The notes beneath the pieces were generated by a model that ran no database searches, was not told where the DNA came from, and saw nothing but the letters and a program-made list of their open reading frames with translations. A stretch of 64,000 nt of DNA, taken from Xenorhabdus griffiniae. GTDB lineage: Bacteria; Pseudomonadota; Gammaproteobacteria; Enterobacterales; Enterobacteriaceae. The stretch's first letter is position 1. Every line of letters begins with the position of its first letter. This document shows, one piece after another, positions 42,812-51,747 of the stretch. A program made the translations under genes and the position numbers. The stretch is from assembly GCF_037265215.1 (NCBI RefSeq), contig NZ_CP147737.1, positions 2,636,001 to 2,700,000 of the forward strand, written 5' to 3'.

Positions 42812-42937
42812 ATGAAAATAAACATGATAGAAATTATGAGAAGTCTAAATGAGATAGATAAATTACTCACTCAGGCTGAGGCTCTGGGGCAAAAAATAGA
42901 TCTAACTCTTTATGCTAGCCTTCAAAAGGCCGCTTAA
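42812..42937 (+). CDS. 41-residue helical peptide, copy A
   Basis: A short gene with a good GGAG RBS nine bases before the ATG. The peptide is amphipathic and ends in LYASLQKAA. It resembles the next peptide in length, pattern (leucine/isoleucine heptads, LDK/IDK) and the KAA ending, so the two look like diverged duplicates. Confidence 0.55.
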   Translation: MKINMIEIMRSLNEIDKLLTQAEALGQKIDLTLYASLQKAA

Positions 42938-43009
42938 CTCCTCTTTTACTCTATTCATAAAAATGTAATTAAATTTATAAATATATTCATATATCATAAG
43001 GATATTAAT

Positions 43010-43138
43010 ATGACAAAACAATACGATTTTAAGAGAATTTTCGAGCTACTTGATAAGATGGAGTCATGTGTTAATAAAGTTAAGTATCTAAACCGTCAGT
43101 TGGATAAGGATCTTGATACCACTCTAAAAGCAGCTTGA
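43010..43138 (+). CDS. 42-residue helical peptide, copy B
   Basis: ATG at 43010 after AAGGAT. The peptide (RIFELLDKMESC...LNRQLDKDLDTTLKAA) is one predicted amphipathic helix ending in KAA like copy A. A terminator follows directly. No membrane segment, so not a classic hydrophobic type I toxin; possibly a small regulator acting with the 42384 protein. Confidence 0.55.
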   Translation: MTKQYDFKRIFELLDKMESCVNKVKYLNRQLDKDLDTTLKAA

Positions 43139-43149
43139 TTTAAATATAA

Positions 43150-43176
43150 TAAAGCCCTCTTCACGAGGGCTTTTCC
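43150..43176. terminator. bidirectional terminator
   Basis: AAAGCCCTC, loop TTCAC, GAGGGCTTTT: a stem of nine pairs with A-run on one side and T-run on the other. It separates the plus-strand small genes from the minus-strand tail fibre gene. Confidence 0.85.
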
Positions 43177-43178
43177 CA

Positions 43179-44372
43179 TCACGTCCCCACCTCCCCTTGC
43201 CTCACATTCCACACCGAATTAGCTGGCATCTGAACACGGACATCTAATCGACAGCCTTCGGGGATGTCGCAGGGTTCATCATCGGCGTAATACAATTGTT
43301 CGTCCACGGATTTCATGCGCCGGTTTTGTAGTCTCGCAGGCATATGGGCGTTTTGTCGGTGCGTCACTTTGATATCAATGGTGCCATCTGGCCGCACTTT
43401 GTCCTCGACATACACCAATTCATTGCCATTTACATCGCGAGGTACGCTGATACCGCCATGGACACCCCATGCCCCGTCAGCGTTATAGCCCAGCACACCG
43501 GATATTTGATAATGACCGATGCCGAGTTTAGTGACGGTCGCGCCCTCGGATTCGTCGTTGGTGGTAAACTTGCCATCGGGGTGGATTTGGATGATGGGGG
43601 AGGCTGTTTTAATAAACCCACCACCGTCAACCCAACAATTCCCTCCCAGCGATAATGCCGTCCCGCTGGCTCTGGGAAAAGCAATGCTATACCACTGAGA
43701 AACCCCCCAGCTATACGCAATGTGTGGGCCGCCATCTTTAGTTTTTATCATCATGACATTTCGACCATCCATGCAGGTAATTTCACCAATGGCTACAACC
43801 GAATTTTCTATTTCAAGGGCGCTCTTGATTTTTTGTACTCCGCCATTAGACAAATCCATCATCACTGCATTTGCGGCTCTATTTACCGTATCCCGTAAAC
43901 CGAGGTTTTTCACAAACTCAGATTTATTTGGAATATCTGCGCCGTTTTTGTTCTTATCCAGCATCGCCGCCTGCAATGCCCGTATCGATTGCAATGATAT
44001 GGCTTGACCATTCGGTAATGTCACATCAACCACACCATTCTGTGACATCCATTTGTCCATGTTCTGGAGGAATTGAGTGATGTAGGTGGTGTTGGCCACA
44101 ATATGCCGGACGCCATCCGAAACAGAATCAGGAACGGTAACCTGAATCTGGTATTTCACGTTATTCAGGGTGACAGCAACATTATCAGCCAGTACCAGTT
44201 CGGTATCGGAGTTCACCGCCTGAATCATGTGGATTAAATTGTTGTCACCAGACCGGATTAATATAATCTGTCCAGGCGCAACGCCGTTAATGTTCGAGAT
44301 AAATTTGGTGCCCGTGCCGCGGACAATAGCCGAGCCGGACACGGTGCTGATTGTGCCTTGTTTATAAAGCAT
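43179..44372 (-). CDS. phage tail fibre protein
   Basis: A 397-residue fibre. The N-terminal part (MLYKQGTISTVSGSAIVRGTGTKF...) is the attachment region common in lambdoid side fibres, followed by a helical stretch and a receptor-end domain (GVLGYNADGAWGVHGGISVPRDVNGNELVYVEDKV). It is the last gene of the tail operon, where host-range proteins are usual. No tail-fibre chaperone gene follows; the terminator at 43150 comes straight after. Confidence 0.78.
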   Translation of the reverse strand: MLYKQGTISTVSGSAIVRGTGTKFISNINGVAPGQIILIRSGDNNLIHMIQAVNSDTELVLADNVAVTLNNVKYQIQVTVPDSVSDGVRHIVANTTYITQFLQNMDKWMSQNGVVDVTLPNGQAISLQSIRALQAAMLDKNKNGADIPNKSEFVKNLGLRDTVNRAANAVMMDLSNGGVQKIKSALEIENSVVAIGEITCMDGRNVMMIKTKDGGPHIAYSWGVSQWYSIAFPRASGTALSLGGNCWVDGGGFIKTASPIIQIHPDGKFTTNDESEGATVTKLGIGHYQISGVLGYNADGAWGVHGGISVPRDVNGNELVYVEDKVRPDGTIDIKVTHRQNAHMPARLQNRRMKSVDEQLYYADDEPCDIPEGCRLDVRVQMPANSVWNVRQGEVGT

Positions 44373-44384
44373 AATGTGTTCCTG

Positions 44385-45053
44385 TTAATCGTAGAGCGAA
44401 CAGTCAATATAAGGGCTGGTGAAGTCTTCTACCCTGACCTCAATAATCCAAGAGGTCGCACCTGATACTGCTGCCGGAATGAATTGTGTGGATTGGCCGT
44501 TGAAAAAGGCCGAAAAAGAGGTGTCTCTATATTGCAGTCTGGAGTAGCCTTCTTCTGGGGGATCGATACTCGAACTAATCCAGCCCGTTCTTTGCATCAA
44601 TAGGGCTTTCTTCCCCCGCAATATCATCTGCTGGTTGGCATTGTATTCCCCCGCAATCGCCAGCGGGTTTGTATCACTGGTCATAACGCATTTTCCGTTC
44701 TCATCCCAGACAGCAATCCCCCAGTCAGGGACGGGCTGCGGATAAACTAGGGTAAAAAGGTAAATGTCACACAACGCCGATTTGCGGGATTCCGGCGCTG
44801 ACAACTCAATATTCCAGTGGTCTTTTCCGCTGATGAGTTCACCATAGGGGGCATCCCATGCACTCTCCGCATGGGCGCACATAAACGCCATGCACGGCTG
44901 TGTTGTGTTAATATGGGTGTCTACGTGTTCATACCATCGGCCAACGGTGACCGATATTTTCCTGACAAAAGAAAGCGGTGTCGTTTTGGGTGTCCACCAC
45001 GGCACCCCTTCATTCGTTGTTAAAAATGCGCCCCAGTCCATATATCCCCTCAC
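44385..45053 (-). CDS. DUF6453-type tail-associated protein, long copy
   Basis: A 222-residue protein with WGIAVWDENGKCVMTSDTNPLAIAGEY, which mirrors YGFGVWDEQGRQRNTGIRPFLYAG of the neighbouring shorter gene. Such proteins occur after gpJ in lambdoid prophages and probably belong to the tail tip. An N-terminal region of about 120 residues is extra relative to the short copy. It overlaps the upstream gene by four bases. Confidence 0.65.
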   Translation of the reverse strand: MRGYMDWGAFLTTNEGVPWWTPKTTPLSFVRKISVTVGRWYEHVDTHINTTQPCMAFMCAHAESAWDAPYGELISGKDHWNIELSAPESRKSALCDIYLFTLVYPQPVPDWGIAVWDENGKCVMTSDTNPLAIAGEYNANQQMILRGKKALLMQRTGWISSSIDPPEEGYSRLQYRDTSFSAFFNGQSTQFIPAAVSGATSWIIEVRVEDFTSPYIDCSLYD

Positions 45054-45349
45054 GCCGTGTAATACGCAATCAGCCAGCCCTCAGCAGCTGCCTGACGCCC
45101 AGTTGAAATAATGATTTGGTTGTCTCTCACCAAAAACTGGCGTTTGGCATTCGGCCATTCCCCCGTTTGCGTGCACATAAACACATAAGAGAGCCTCAAC
45201 CCTTCATTCATCGGCTCTCTGGGAACCATCAGTGCGCCCGTTGTCTGTCCGCTGCTCAGTTTCATAAATCCCGCATAAAGAAAAGGGCGGATGCCTGTAT
45301 TACGCTGCCGCCCCTGCTCATCCCACACCCCAAAACCATAATCACTCAT
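45050..45349 (-). CDS. DUF6453-type tail-associated protein, short copy
   Basis: A 99-residue protein beginning MSDYGFGVWDEQGRQ. It overlaps the gpJ stop by four bases, so expression is coupled to the host-specificity protein. Similar in motif to the next gene, suggesting duplication. Likely a small tip or fibre-anchor protein; function not established. Confidence 0.65.
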   Translation of the reverse strand: MSDYGFGVWDEQGRQRNTGIRPFLYAGFMKLSSGQTTGALMVPREPMNEGLRLSYVFMCTQTGEWPNAKRQFLVRDNQIIISTGRQAAAEGWLIAYYTA

Positions 45350-48300
45350 CGAAATTGTCCTATATACCCCATTGCCGCCCTGACCCGTCCGTTTTGGTCA
45401 TAACAGGCAATCGCCCCATTCGCCCAGCGTAACCCTGCCCGGAAACGCATGTCATTAAAATCAAACGCCCCTGTCGAGGCATCAAACCGAAAACCCCGCT
45501 GATTGGGAATGTAATTTGTGGATTTAATATCCAGTCCAACCAAGAGTTGCCTGATATTCGCCATGTCAATAAACGCATCACGGACAAACAACTGACCATT
45601 TTTAACCACCATAAACGGTTCCATCCTGCCATTGAGGGGGTTATAGAACGCAAAGTTATTAGCAGAAAATCCGATATATGATTCCAGACTACCATTCTTG
45701 AATTCACCGCTAATCACCATGCCACCCGCGTTATATTTTGTCCCATTGCGGTTAATGGTGATATTAATACTGTGGATGGCGTAACCGGCATTCTGGCTAA
45801 ATTCCGCCTGCATTTTGCTACTAATCACAGCGGACTGTTCTTTGAATTGAGCCTGCGTGCGCCGCTCACTCTCGGCCTGAGCTAAATCTAATTTCGTAAT
45901 AGCCTTTTCGTTCTCTAGTACAGAAGCTTTAATATCGTTCTGTATCTCCGCTTTTACCTCAGTGATTTGTTGCGCCCATGCCGTTTGTGAGTCAGCAAAC
46001 ACCCGATCCAGTCGTCTGATTTCTGCCTTGTTTTCCCCATCCTTCACCATAATTTGATAGGCATTTTCTTGATTGGCCGCTCCGTTAATCAACGCAGCCT
46101 CAGCCTGATAGTCCAGTTGCGATTGCAGGCGTTTTCCGGCTTCGGCGGTCATAAACTGCTCGCCGGCTGCATCAATAATCCAACTGGCATCATCGGACGA
46201 TTCCCCCCTGACAAACTCCGTCCATGGGGATTGATTGCCCGATTTATCCACCAGACGGGCACGAAACCAAAATGCCACCCCTGCCGCCAGTCCCTGCATA
46301 GTATGCGTGCGTTGCGGATAGGGAATGTCTGCCAGCAGCATCAATCCCTCGCCGTCATTCGTCCGGCTGTATTGGATTTCGGTTTTTAATGTGTCATCGG
46401 TCTGGGCGGCGAAGCCCCAATCAAGCTGGATACCGAAGATAATCGGTGTTGTTTTGAATGCCAGTGGTGTTGGTGGGTTGCCTTGTTTACCCGTGATATT
46501 CACCTCCTCAGAAGATGTGAATAGACTCGGTATATCAAAGGAATTAATCGCCTTAATGCGAGCTTGATACCTTCCTGAATAAGCGTTAGGTATTTCAAAA
46601 CCCAACGACGCGGAGCGGGGGATAGAAATCCAGTTACCGCTATCCCTGCGCCACTCACCTATATAAGCGACTGCGCCTTCTGCTGGTTCCCATGAGATTC
46701 GTACAGTCGTAGTCGAAATTCCCTGCTGAACAAAAGAAAAACTTTCAATATTGACCGATTTTGACGGCTGCTGAACACTCGCCGGGATGATAGAGATGGG
46801 GCGTTCGTCAATCCGCGCCCCCGTGTCGATACGGGCATACTTGTCAGGGTCATGGTAAAGACCGTTAATTTCGAATGTACCATCATTATTGTCCTTGATG
46901 CCGACGACGCGATATTGTTGAATGAATAAATCATTAGCATCCACCGCCCAACCTGCCTCAGCCTGTGGTATTTCACTGTAGGTGGTCGTGACCGTCACGA
47001 TATTGCCATTAACCTCCTGAACCGTCCGGCCTTCTGTTTTTCCTGTCAGTAAATTAACCAATAAACGATCACCTGGATGCGCATCAGGTTTTCTGTCCAG
47101 TATGATGTTACGTCCAGCAGCCGACCGAATACGACCGCCGATAACACGCCCAGCCCTATTTTTATGCGCCACACCGATAATTTGGCCAGGCATGGGGATC
47201 TGACCATCCAGACCCACGCGGAATGAAATCATAGTGTCGCGTGAATTGGTCAGAATTGCCCATTTCCCCCGGCGTTGTGCCTCACTTTGGCGGGTACAGC
47301 CAATGGCGGCGATATCAATTTGGTTGATACCATAACGCCGTATTAAATTATCATCTGAAACAACCTCGACCTCATCATTGTAATGATTGTCTGGATTTGA
47401 CCAGCTCACCATTGCAACAGTGCTCCGGTTACGTTCGCCGCCACTGCTGTAGACAAAATCGCCATTGATAACGCTGGCCTGAGTAAAAATATATTTAATG
47501 TCGTCTGGCATATCCGCCATGGCAACAAACTGATTTGCGCCCCAGTAAACCGAACCACGAAATATTGCGCCAATGTCGGTCAGCACCTTATGCGCCTCTT
47601 CGCGTGACTGAATGTAGACATCGCAGGTAAACCGTGGCTCGTGCCCCCCTTTCCCATCAGGGACGGGTTGATCGCAATATTGCGCCACACGATACAGCTC
47701 GGTTTCATCGATTTGCGTCTTGTCGATTTTGTCACCAAGACCACACAAATCATTCAATAATAGGTCGTACAGAACCCACGCCGGATTATTGCTGTGCGCC
47801 CATTTAAATGTTCCATTCCAGATACCGCTGTAAGTTCGGTTAACTGGATCGTAATTGGACGGCACGCGAATAATGCGCCCTTTTGGCTTGCATGAAATTA
47901 GGGGGACATTGCCATTGAATAGCCTGGCATCGAATTCAACATACAGTAACGCGGTATTAGGGTAACGTAATTTGGCGTCAATAATTTCAGTGAACGCCAT
48001 AAGGTTCATTTTATCGATGGTTCGTTCACTGGTGCTGCTCGCTGTTTTTCTGACCACCCGAACAGTCCAGCCTGTTTTTGCATCAGGCAGGTTAATGCGA
48101 TATGAGCGCTCATACAATGTTGTGGTTTTGGCATCGATATGGGTATCAAAAATAGTCTGGTAACTGCCGCCATCGGTCGATAATTCAATGGCGTAATCAA
48201 TGCGATATCCTACTGTATCACCGTTATCTTTCTGCATTCTCAATGCAGGCCAACCTAGACGAACACGAACGGCTGACAATTTCGTATTAGAAATATATTT

Positions 48301-48627
48301 TGTCCAGGGTGTGATGTCCTTTATTTCTGTGTTAATACGAATTTCATTTTCAGCCGCAGGCATACCTTTGATATAGGATTGATGTTGTGTGCCGGGGCGA
48401 AATTCCCATTTAACGCCCTCAAAGTTCATTCCATTGTCGCTTTGTAATGGAGTACCGTCCAGATAGATGTCTTTTGCAGTTAGATCACTAACAAATTCAC
48501 CCTCACCCAGTGCTAATAGTATCCTAGCTTTTGCGTTGGACTGTATGTTATCGGGCATTTCGTAAGGTGTATGTCCACCACCGCCACCACCCTTTGCGCC
48601 CTCTATATTATGATTATGCTCAATCAT
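45346..48627 (-). CDS. J: host specificity protein J (tail tip attachment)
   Basis: A 1093-residue homologue of lambda gpJ. Starts with EGAKGGGGGGHTPYEMPDNIQSNAKARILLALGEGE and GTPLQ; contains the long structural hub, fibronectin III-like modules about residues 610-800 (ISWEPAEGAVAYIGEWR; PLAFKTTPIIFGIQLDW), and a C-terminal helical and tip domain with IDMANIRQLLVGLDIKS. It forms the central tail tip and sets receptor range through its last part. It follows gpI closely on the same strand. Confidence 0.9.
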   Translation of the reverse strand: MIEHNHNIEGAKGGGGGGHTPYEMPDNIQSNAKARILLALGEGEFVSDLTAKDIYLDGTPLQSDNGMNFEGVKWEFRPGTQHQSYIKGMPAAENEIRINTEIKDITPWTKYISNTKLSAVRVRLGWPALRMQKDNGDTVGYRIDYAIELSTDGGSYQTIFDTHIDAKTTTLYERSYRINLPDAKTGWTVRVVRKTASSTSERTIDKMNLMAFTEIIDAKLRYPNTALLYVEFDARLFNGNVPLISCKPKGRIIRVPSNYDPVNRTYSGIWNGTFKWAHSNNPAWVLYDLLLNDLCGLGDKIDKTQIDETELYRVAQYCDQPVPDGKGGHEPRFTCDVYIQSREEAHKVLTDIGAIFRGSVYWGANQFVAMADMPDDIKYIFTQASVINGDFVYSSGGERNRSTVAMVSWSNPDNHYNDEVEVVSDDNLIRRYGINQIDIAAIGCTRQSEAQRRGKWAILTNSRDTMISFRVGLDGQIPMPGQIIGVAHKNRAGRVIGGRIRSAAGRNIILDRKPDAHPGDRLLVNLLTGKTEGRTVQEVNGNIVTVTTTYSEIPQAEAGWAVDANDLFIQQYRVVGIKDNNDGTFEINGLYHDPDKYARIDTGARIDERPISIIPASVQQPSKSVNIESFSFVQQGISTTTVRISWEPAEGAVAYIGEWRRDSGNWISIPRSASLGFEIPNAYSGRYQARIKAINSFDIPSLFTSSEEVNITGKQGNPPTPLAFKTTPIIFGIQLDWGFAAQTDDTLKTEIQYSRTNDGEGLMLLADIPYPQRTHTMQGLAAGVAFWFRARLVDKSGNQSPWTEFVRGESSDDASWIIDAAGEQFMTAEAGKRLQSQLDYQAEAALINGAANQENAYQIMVKDGENKAEIRRLDRVFADSQTAWAQQITEVKAEIQNDIKASVLENEKAITKLDLAQAESERRTQAQFKEQSAVISSKMQAEFSQNAGYAIHSINITINRNGTKYNAGGMVISGEFKNGSLESYIGFSANNFAFYNPLNGRMEPFMVVKNGQLFVRDAFIDMANIRQLLVGLDIKSTNYIPNQRGFRFDASTGAFDFNDMRFRAGLRWANGAIACYDQNGRVRAAMGYIGQFR

Positions 48628-48631
48628 CGTG

Positions 48632-49366
48632 TTAGCCCCTCCTCTGCTCTTCCTCTTTTTTACGCCACTCTCGGTCTTTTCTTCGTTCCTCTTCGGCTTT
48701 CCAGTCTTCGTATGGTTTTCCTGTCAGGATCTCGCCAAAATTGTATTTTCGCTGCCTCTCAATTTGCTCGGTTTGATACTGGTCTTCGGTGTAGACACCA
48801 GCAGAGATAATAGCCCCGCCGATCTCGCGCGAACCATAGAGAATGGGAACGGGGTTGCCCTGAGCAGTTGTATTAACCGGACTGCCGAACGCATAAGAAG
48901 GTTTATTGTCCGGTGACTCACGCATCCCTAATCCCGGTGGCTGAGGTGCCAGCATTTGAGAGACACCACCCATGGCCATCGCTGCCCCTGACATCCCGAT
49001 AAATGACGCAGCCTGCCAGCCTAGCGGGTTCCACCATGCGACGGCTATCAGGGCGATACCCAACACAACGTTAAACAGCCCGCCGCGCTTACTACCGGCG
49101 ATCAGCGGCATAATATGAATATCTTCGTTGCCCTTGGTCATATCCAGTTCTTCTTTACGGTAGCTTCTACCGCCCACAATGACCGAAAATGTAAAACCCT
49201 GCTTGTGGGCATTAAGCATAAATTCTTCGAAACCAACAATGAGTTTGCTCATGGCTCTGATAGCGTGCGGAGCGTCTCTGGCCGCGTATTCAAATGTTGT
49301 GCCGAATTTGGCAGCAAGGACGCCATGAAGCCGGATAGTACGAAGCGGGGGATCTGTATAAGTCAT
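48632..49366 (-). CDS. I: tail assembly protein I
   Basis: A 244-residue gpI: LRTIRLHGVLAAKFGTTFEYAARDAPHAIRAM is the ubiquitin-like N-terminal part, then a hydrophobic Gly-rich middle (VVLGIALIAVAWWNPLGWQ) and GNPVPILYGSREIGGAIISAG. The C-terminus is unusually charged (EERRKDREWRKKEEEQRRG). ATG 49366 follows GAGGTC. It helps assemble the tail tip with J, K and L. A terminator lies between it and the preceding cargo gene. Confidence 0.85.
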   Translation of the reverse strand: MTYTDPPLRTIRLHGVLAAKFGTTFEYAARDAPHAIRAMSKLIVGFEEFMLNAHKQGFTFSVIVGGRSYRKEELDMTKGNEDIHIMPLIAGSKRGGLFNVVLGIALIAVAWWNPLGWQAASFIGMSGAAMAMGGVSQMLAPQPPGLGMRESPDNKPSYAFGSPVNTTAQGNPVPILYGSREIGGAIISAGVYTEDQYQTEQIERQRKYNFGEILTGKPYEDWKAEEERRKDREWRKKEEEQRRG

Positions 49367-49377
49367 AATGACCTCAT

Positions 49378-49400
49378 AAAAAAACCCTCCGAAGAGGGTT
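49378..49400 (-). terminator. rho-independent terminator inside the tail operon
   Basis: On the minus strand AACCCTC-TTCG-GAGGGTT followed by seven T residues, a UUCG-capped stem. It stands between the inserted gene (ends 49421) and gene I, in the direction of tail transcription. Confidence 0.85.
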
Positions 49401-49420
49401 GTCATATTATTGAATAATGC

Positions 49421-49885
49421 TTATTTGATATTTTCTCTGTAGACGTTCAGAAAAAATGTTTTTTGAGGTTCATTTAATCCAGAGGATATTCTATCTATTT
49501 CAACTTGGAATGCTTTTTTTGCTGACAAAATAGATAAGTTTTTAGCTTCAACTTCTATCATGAGGTTATTATATAGGTTTGCTATATCTTCCACTTTATA
49601 CCGTACTACAGGACCTCCCATTTCCAGTATATCGGTAGATTGTAATTTCCGCACTCTATCTAAGTGTATTGAACTTATTTCTATATTCCCTTTATCACCA
49701 GATAATAATGCAGTTTGAATTCTTAATTCTTGTAGTAATTTTTTCTGAACATCCAGTAATTCATTGGCTCTACTTGCATATCGTATTATGAAAAAATTAA
49801 TTGCAAGTCCAATCAATACGATTATGATTAAAATGAAAAAAGCGCCTGATAGTGAAGATGCTGAATCATAATAACTGTTGTACAT
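49421..49885 (-). CDS. membrane-anchored cargo (moron) protein between K and I
   Basis: A 154-residue AT-rich gene interrupting the normally contiguous K-I pair. Residues about 13-36 are one transmembrane helix (AFFILIIIVLIGLAINFFIIRY), the rest is a cytoplasmic or periplasmic helical domain (ANELLDVQKKLLQELRIQTALL...). Upstream in the same strand lie a TATAAAAT -10-like box and GAGGA RBS; downstream is its own terminator. This is classic moron architecture. Superinfection exclusion is a common role of such single-helix proteins, but nothing here proves it. Confidence 0.7.
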   Translation of the reverse strand: MYNSYYDSASSLSGAFFILIIIVLIGLAINFFIIRYASRANELLDVQKKLLQELRIQTALLSGDKGNIEISSIHLDRVRKLQSTDILEMGGPVVRYKVEDIANLYNNLMIEVEAKNLSILSAKKAFQVEIDRISSGLNEPQKTFFLNVYRENIK

Positions 49886-49949
49886 AGATATCCTCGATTG
49901 ATTTTATATGCAAAAAAATAAATTTATCATTCGAAAAACAAAAATGAAA

Positions 49950-50654
49950 TCACTCCCATTTATTATAATGTAACACAAGAATCGTGCGATCTTTCCAATA
50001 CCCACCATACGGCACTTTCTGGCTCAACTGCCCGTAAAGATGATGAAGCAATAAATTACCGTCCAGTAAAATTCCGGCATGATTGGGTACATCGGCCTGA
50101 ACCTGCATCAGTACCACATCGCCCGTCTGTGGATCGCCTGTAACTTCGATGAATCCGGCTTTCTCAAAATTTTCCATGTACAGGTTTTTGCCTTGCTCCC
50201 ACCACGGATAATTGACCCGGTAGTCGGGGAGTTCAATGCCGCATTGTTGGCGGTAATAGCTCATAATGAGACCGTAGCAATCGTAAATCCCCAACACGAA
50301 CGGGCGTCCCACCAGCGGCAATTCACCGCGCGGGTAAATAGTCCTGAAATCACCCTCTGGCCAACTAACAATATGCCACGGTAATTCGGTGAAATCGCAT
50401 TGCGCCTCATCCAGATCACTAGGCAGGGTGGTAGCGTCCGGGTGACTATGAACGATACCGGTGATCGTGCCCCAGATTGATACGGCCAGATAATCGCCGG
50501 CGTCTAACTGGAACTGCTCGGCAGGATTAGGCGCTAGGTTTTTGCAAGGGAAATATTTTTCTACGCGACCCTTCTGAGCCACCACGCCGCAGCATTCGTT
50601 GGGATATTCAGTTTTAGCGTGCTCAAATACCGATGCCAGCGTTTTATCGCGCAT
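49950..50654 (-). CDS. K: tail protein K (JAB plus NlpC/P60)
   Basis: A 234-residue two-domain peptidase. The N-terminal JAB/MPN domain has GIVHSHPDATTLPSDLDEAQ (metal His-x-His and Asp); the C-terminal NlpC/P60 domain has GIYDCYGLIMSYY (catalytic Cys) and VPNHAGILL (His). It acts in tail tip maturation and may open peptidoglycan during DNA entry. It lies three bases before gene L. Confidence 0.9.
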   Translation of the reverse strand: MRDKTLASVFEHAKTEYPNECCGVVAQKGRVEKYFPCKNLAPNPAEQFQLDAGDYLAVSIWGTITGIVHSHPDATTLPSDLDEAQCDFTELPWHIVSWPEGDFRTIYPRGELPLVGRPFVLGIYDCYGLIMSYYRQQCGIELPDYRVNYPWWEQGKNLYMENFEKAGFIEVTGDPQTGDVVLMQVQADVPNHAGILLDGNLLLHHLYGQLSQKVPYGGYWKDRTILVLHYNKWE

Positions 50655-50656
50655 AG

Positions 50657-51406
50657 TTATCTCCTGATGAGAGAGGAGGCGGGGAATCCACCGAATGGCA
50701 GCTCATTGTCCTCACCGTGACGCAACTTACAGGCAATCACGGTTCCGGGGCACCGATCTTTACTTGGGTCATCCGTCGGGTTGTTGTCGATATCAAAATA
50801 TTTCGTTCCGGCATAATCACAACCCTTACCTGTGCGATACCAACCGCGCGCGCACCATGTGCACACACCGTGAATTTGTCGGGTGGGAATAATCAGGCCA
50901 TCCAGTGATGCCGGGCTTGCCAGTTCAAAAACAATTACAGTGTCCGTCTCGGATATCTTTCTATTCACATAGAACATTAACTGGCGTTCTTGCTGTGGAT
51001 CAGCCGTGGGATTTCCCTCCATAAAATTTTTAGCATCCAGATAATGCATAAAGGTATCATGGATGATGATTTTCGCCTGAACCATGTCATCAAATTGCAA
51101 GCATAGCGCAGTGACCGTTCCCTCAACATTGGCGACGGATAAGCGAGGGTGGGTAGCCTGTCCATCCGTGGACATTTCCAACCCCTCTATCTGGACAGGC
51201 CACGGATCATACTCTTTACCTTGCCACCAGAGGGATTTTGGCTGCGGCTGACTGCCCTTCTCCTCTGCGGCTTCAATCTCTTCGGGCGTCACGGGCATAC
51301 CATGCGCATGAAAACGGAGCACATCGGCACCGAATTTTGTTCCGTCAATCTCATAGAACCGGACAATATTCCCAGCGTCCAGCTTTTGTACGTCAGCAGT
51401 AAACAT
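50657..51406 (-). CDS. L: minor tail protein L
   Basis: A 249-residue gpL. The C-terminal Cys-rich part (CTWCARGWYRTGKGCDYAG...DRCPGTVIACKLRHG) carries the four cysteines that bind an Fe-S cluster in lambda gpL; LPFGGFPAS ends the protein as in relatives. It builds the tail tip hub with I, J and M. Confidence 0.9.
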   Translation of the reverse strand: MFTADVQKLDAGNIVRFYEIDGTKFGADVLRFHAHGMPVTPEEIEAAEEKGSQPQPKSLWWQGKEYDPWPVQIEGLEMSTDGQATHPRLSVANVEGTVTALCLQFDDMVQAKIIIHDTFMHYLDAKNFMEGNPTADPQQERQLMFYVNRKISETDTVIVFELASPASLDGLIIPTRQIHGVCTWCARGWYRTGKGCDYAGTKYFDIDNNPTDDPSKDRCPGTVIACKLRHGEDNELPFGGFPASSLIRR

Positions 51407-51414
51407 GATTGCCC

Positions 51415-51747
51415 CTATGGCGCGTGCGCCTCAATGAATTCAGTTGAAAGGGAGTAGGTTTTGTAGTCAATAGCTTGATATTTATAGCTTTCACACCGGA
51501 ATAATCCCTTATTCGCCAGTGGCGGCGTCCAGATGAATGACTGATGACCTGTATGTCGGTCAAGAAATGCGATAATTTCAGTGATGTATTTTTCATTACC
51601 GACAAAATCAACGTTCCATCTCATCGATTTGGGGTTAATCCCCGCGCCAGAAACCTGTTCATAACCATCGCCGAATTTCGCTTTTCGGATAGCAAATTCA
51701 ACGTTGGAGCTGGCGTTAACGCGTGGCACCCATTTAAACGTTTCCAT
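51415..51747 (-). CDS. M: minor tail protein M
   Basis: A 110-residue gpM: ETFKWVPRVNASSNVEFAIRKAKFGDGYEQVSGAGINPKSMRWNVDF matches the family (lambda gpM/DUF phage minor tail). It links the tape measure end to the tip. Its start overlaps the tape-measure stop. Confidence 0.88.
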   Translation of the reverse strand: METFKWVPRVNASSNVEFAIRKAKFGDGYEQVSGAGINPKSMRWNVDFVGNEKYITEIIAFLDRHTGHQSFIWTPPLANKGLFRCESYKYQAIDYKTYSLSTEFIEAHAP

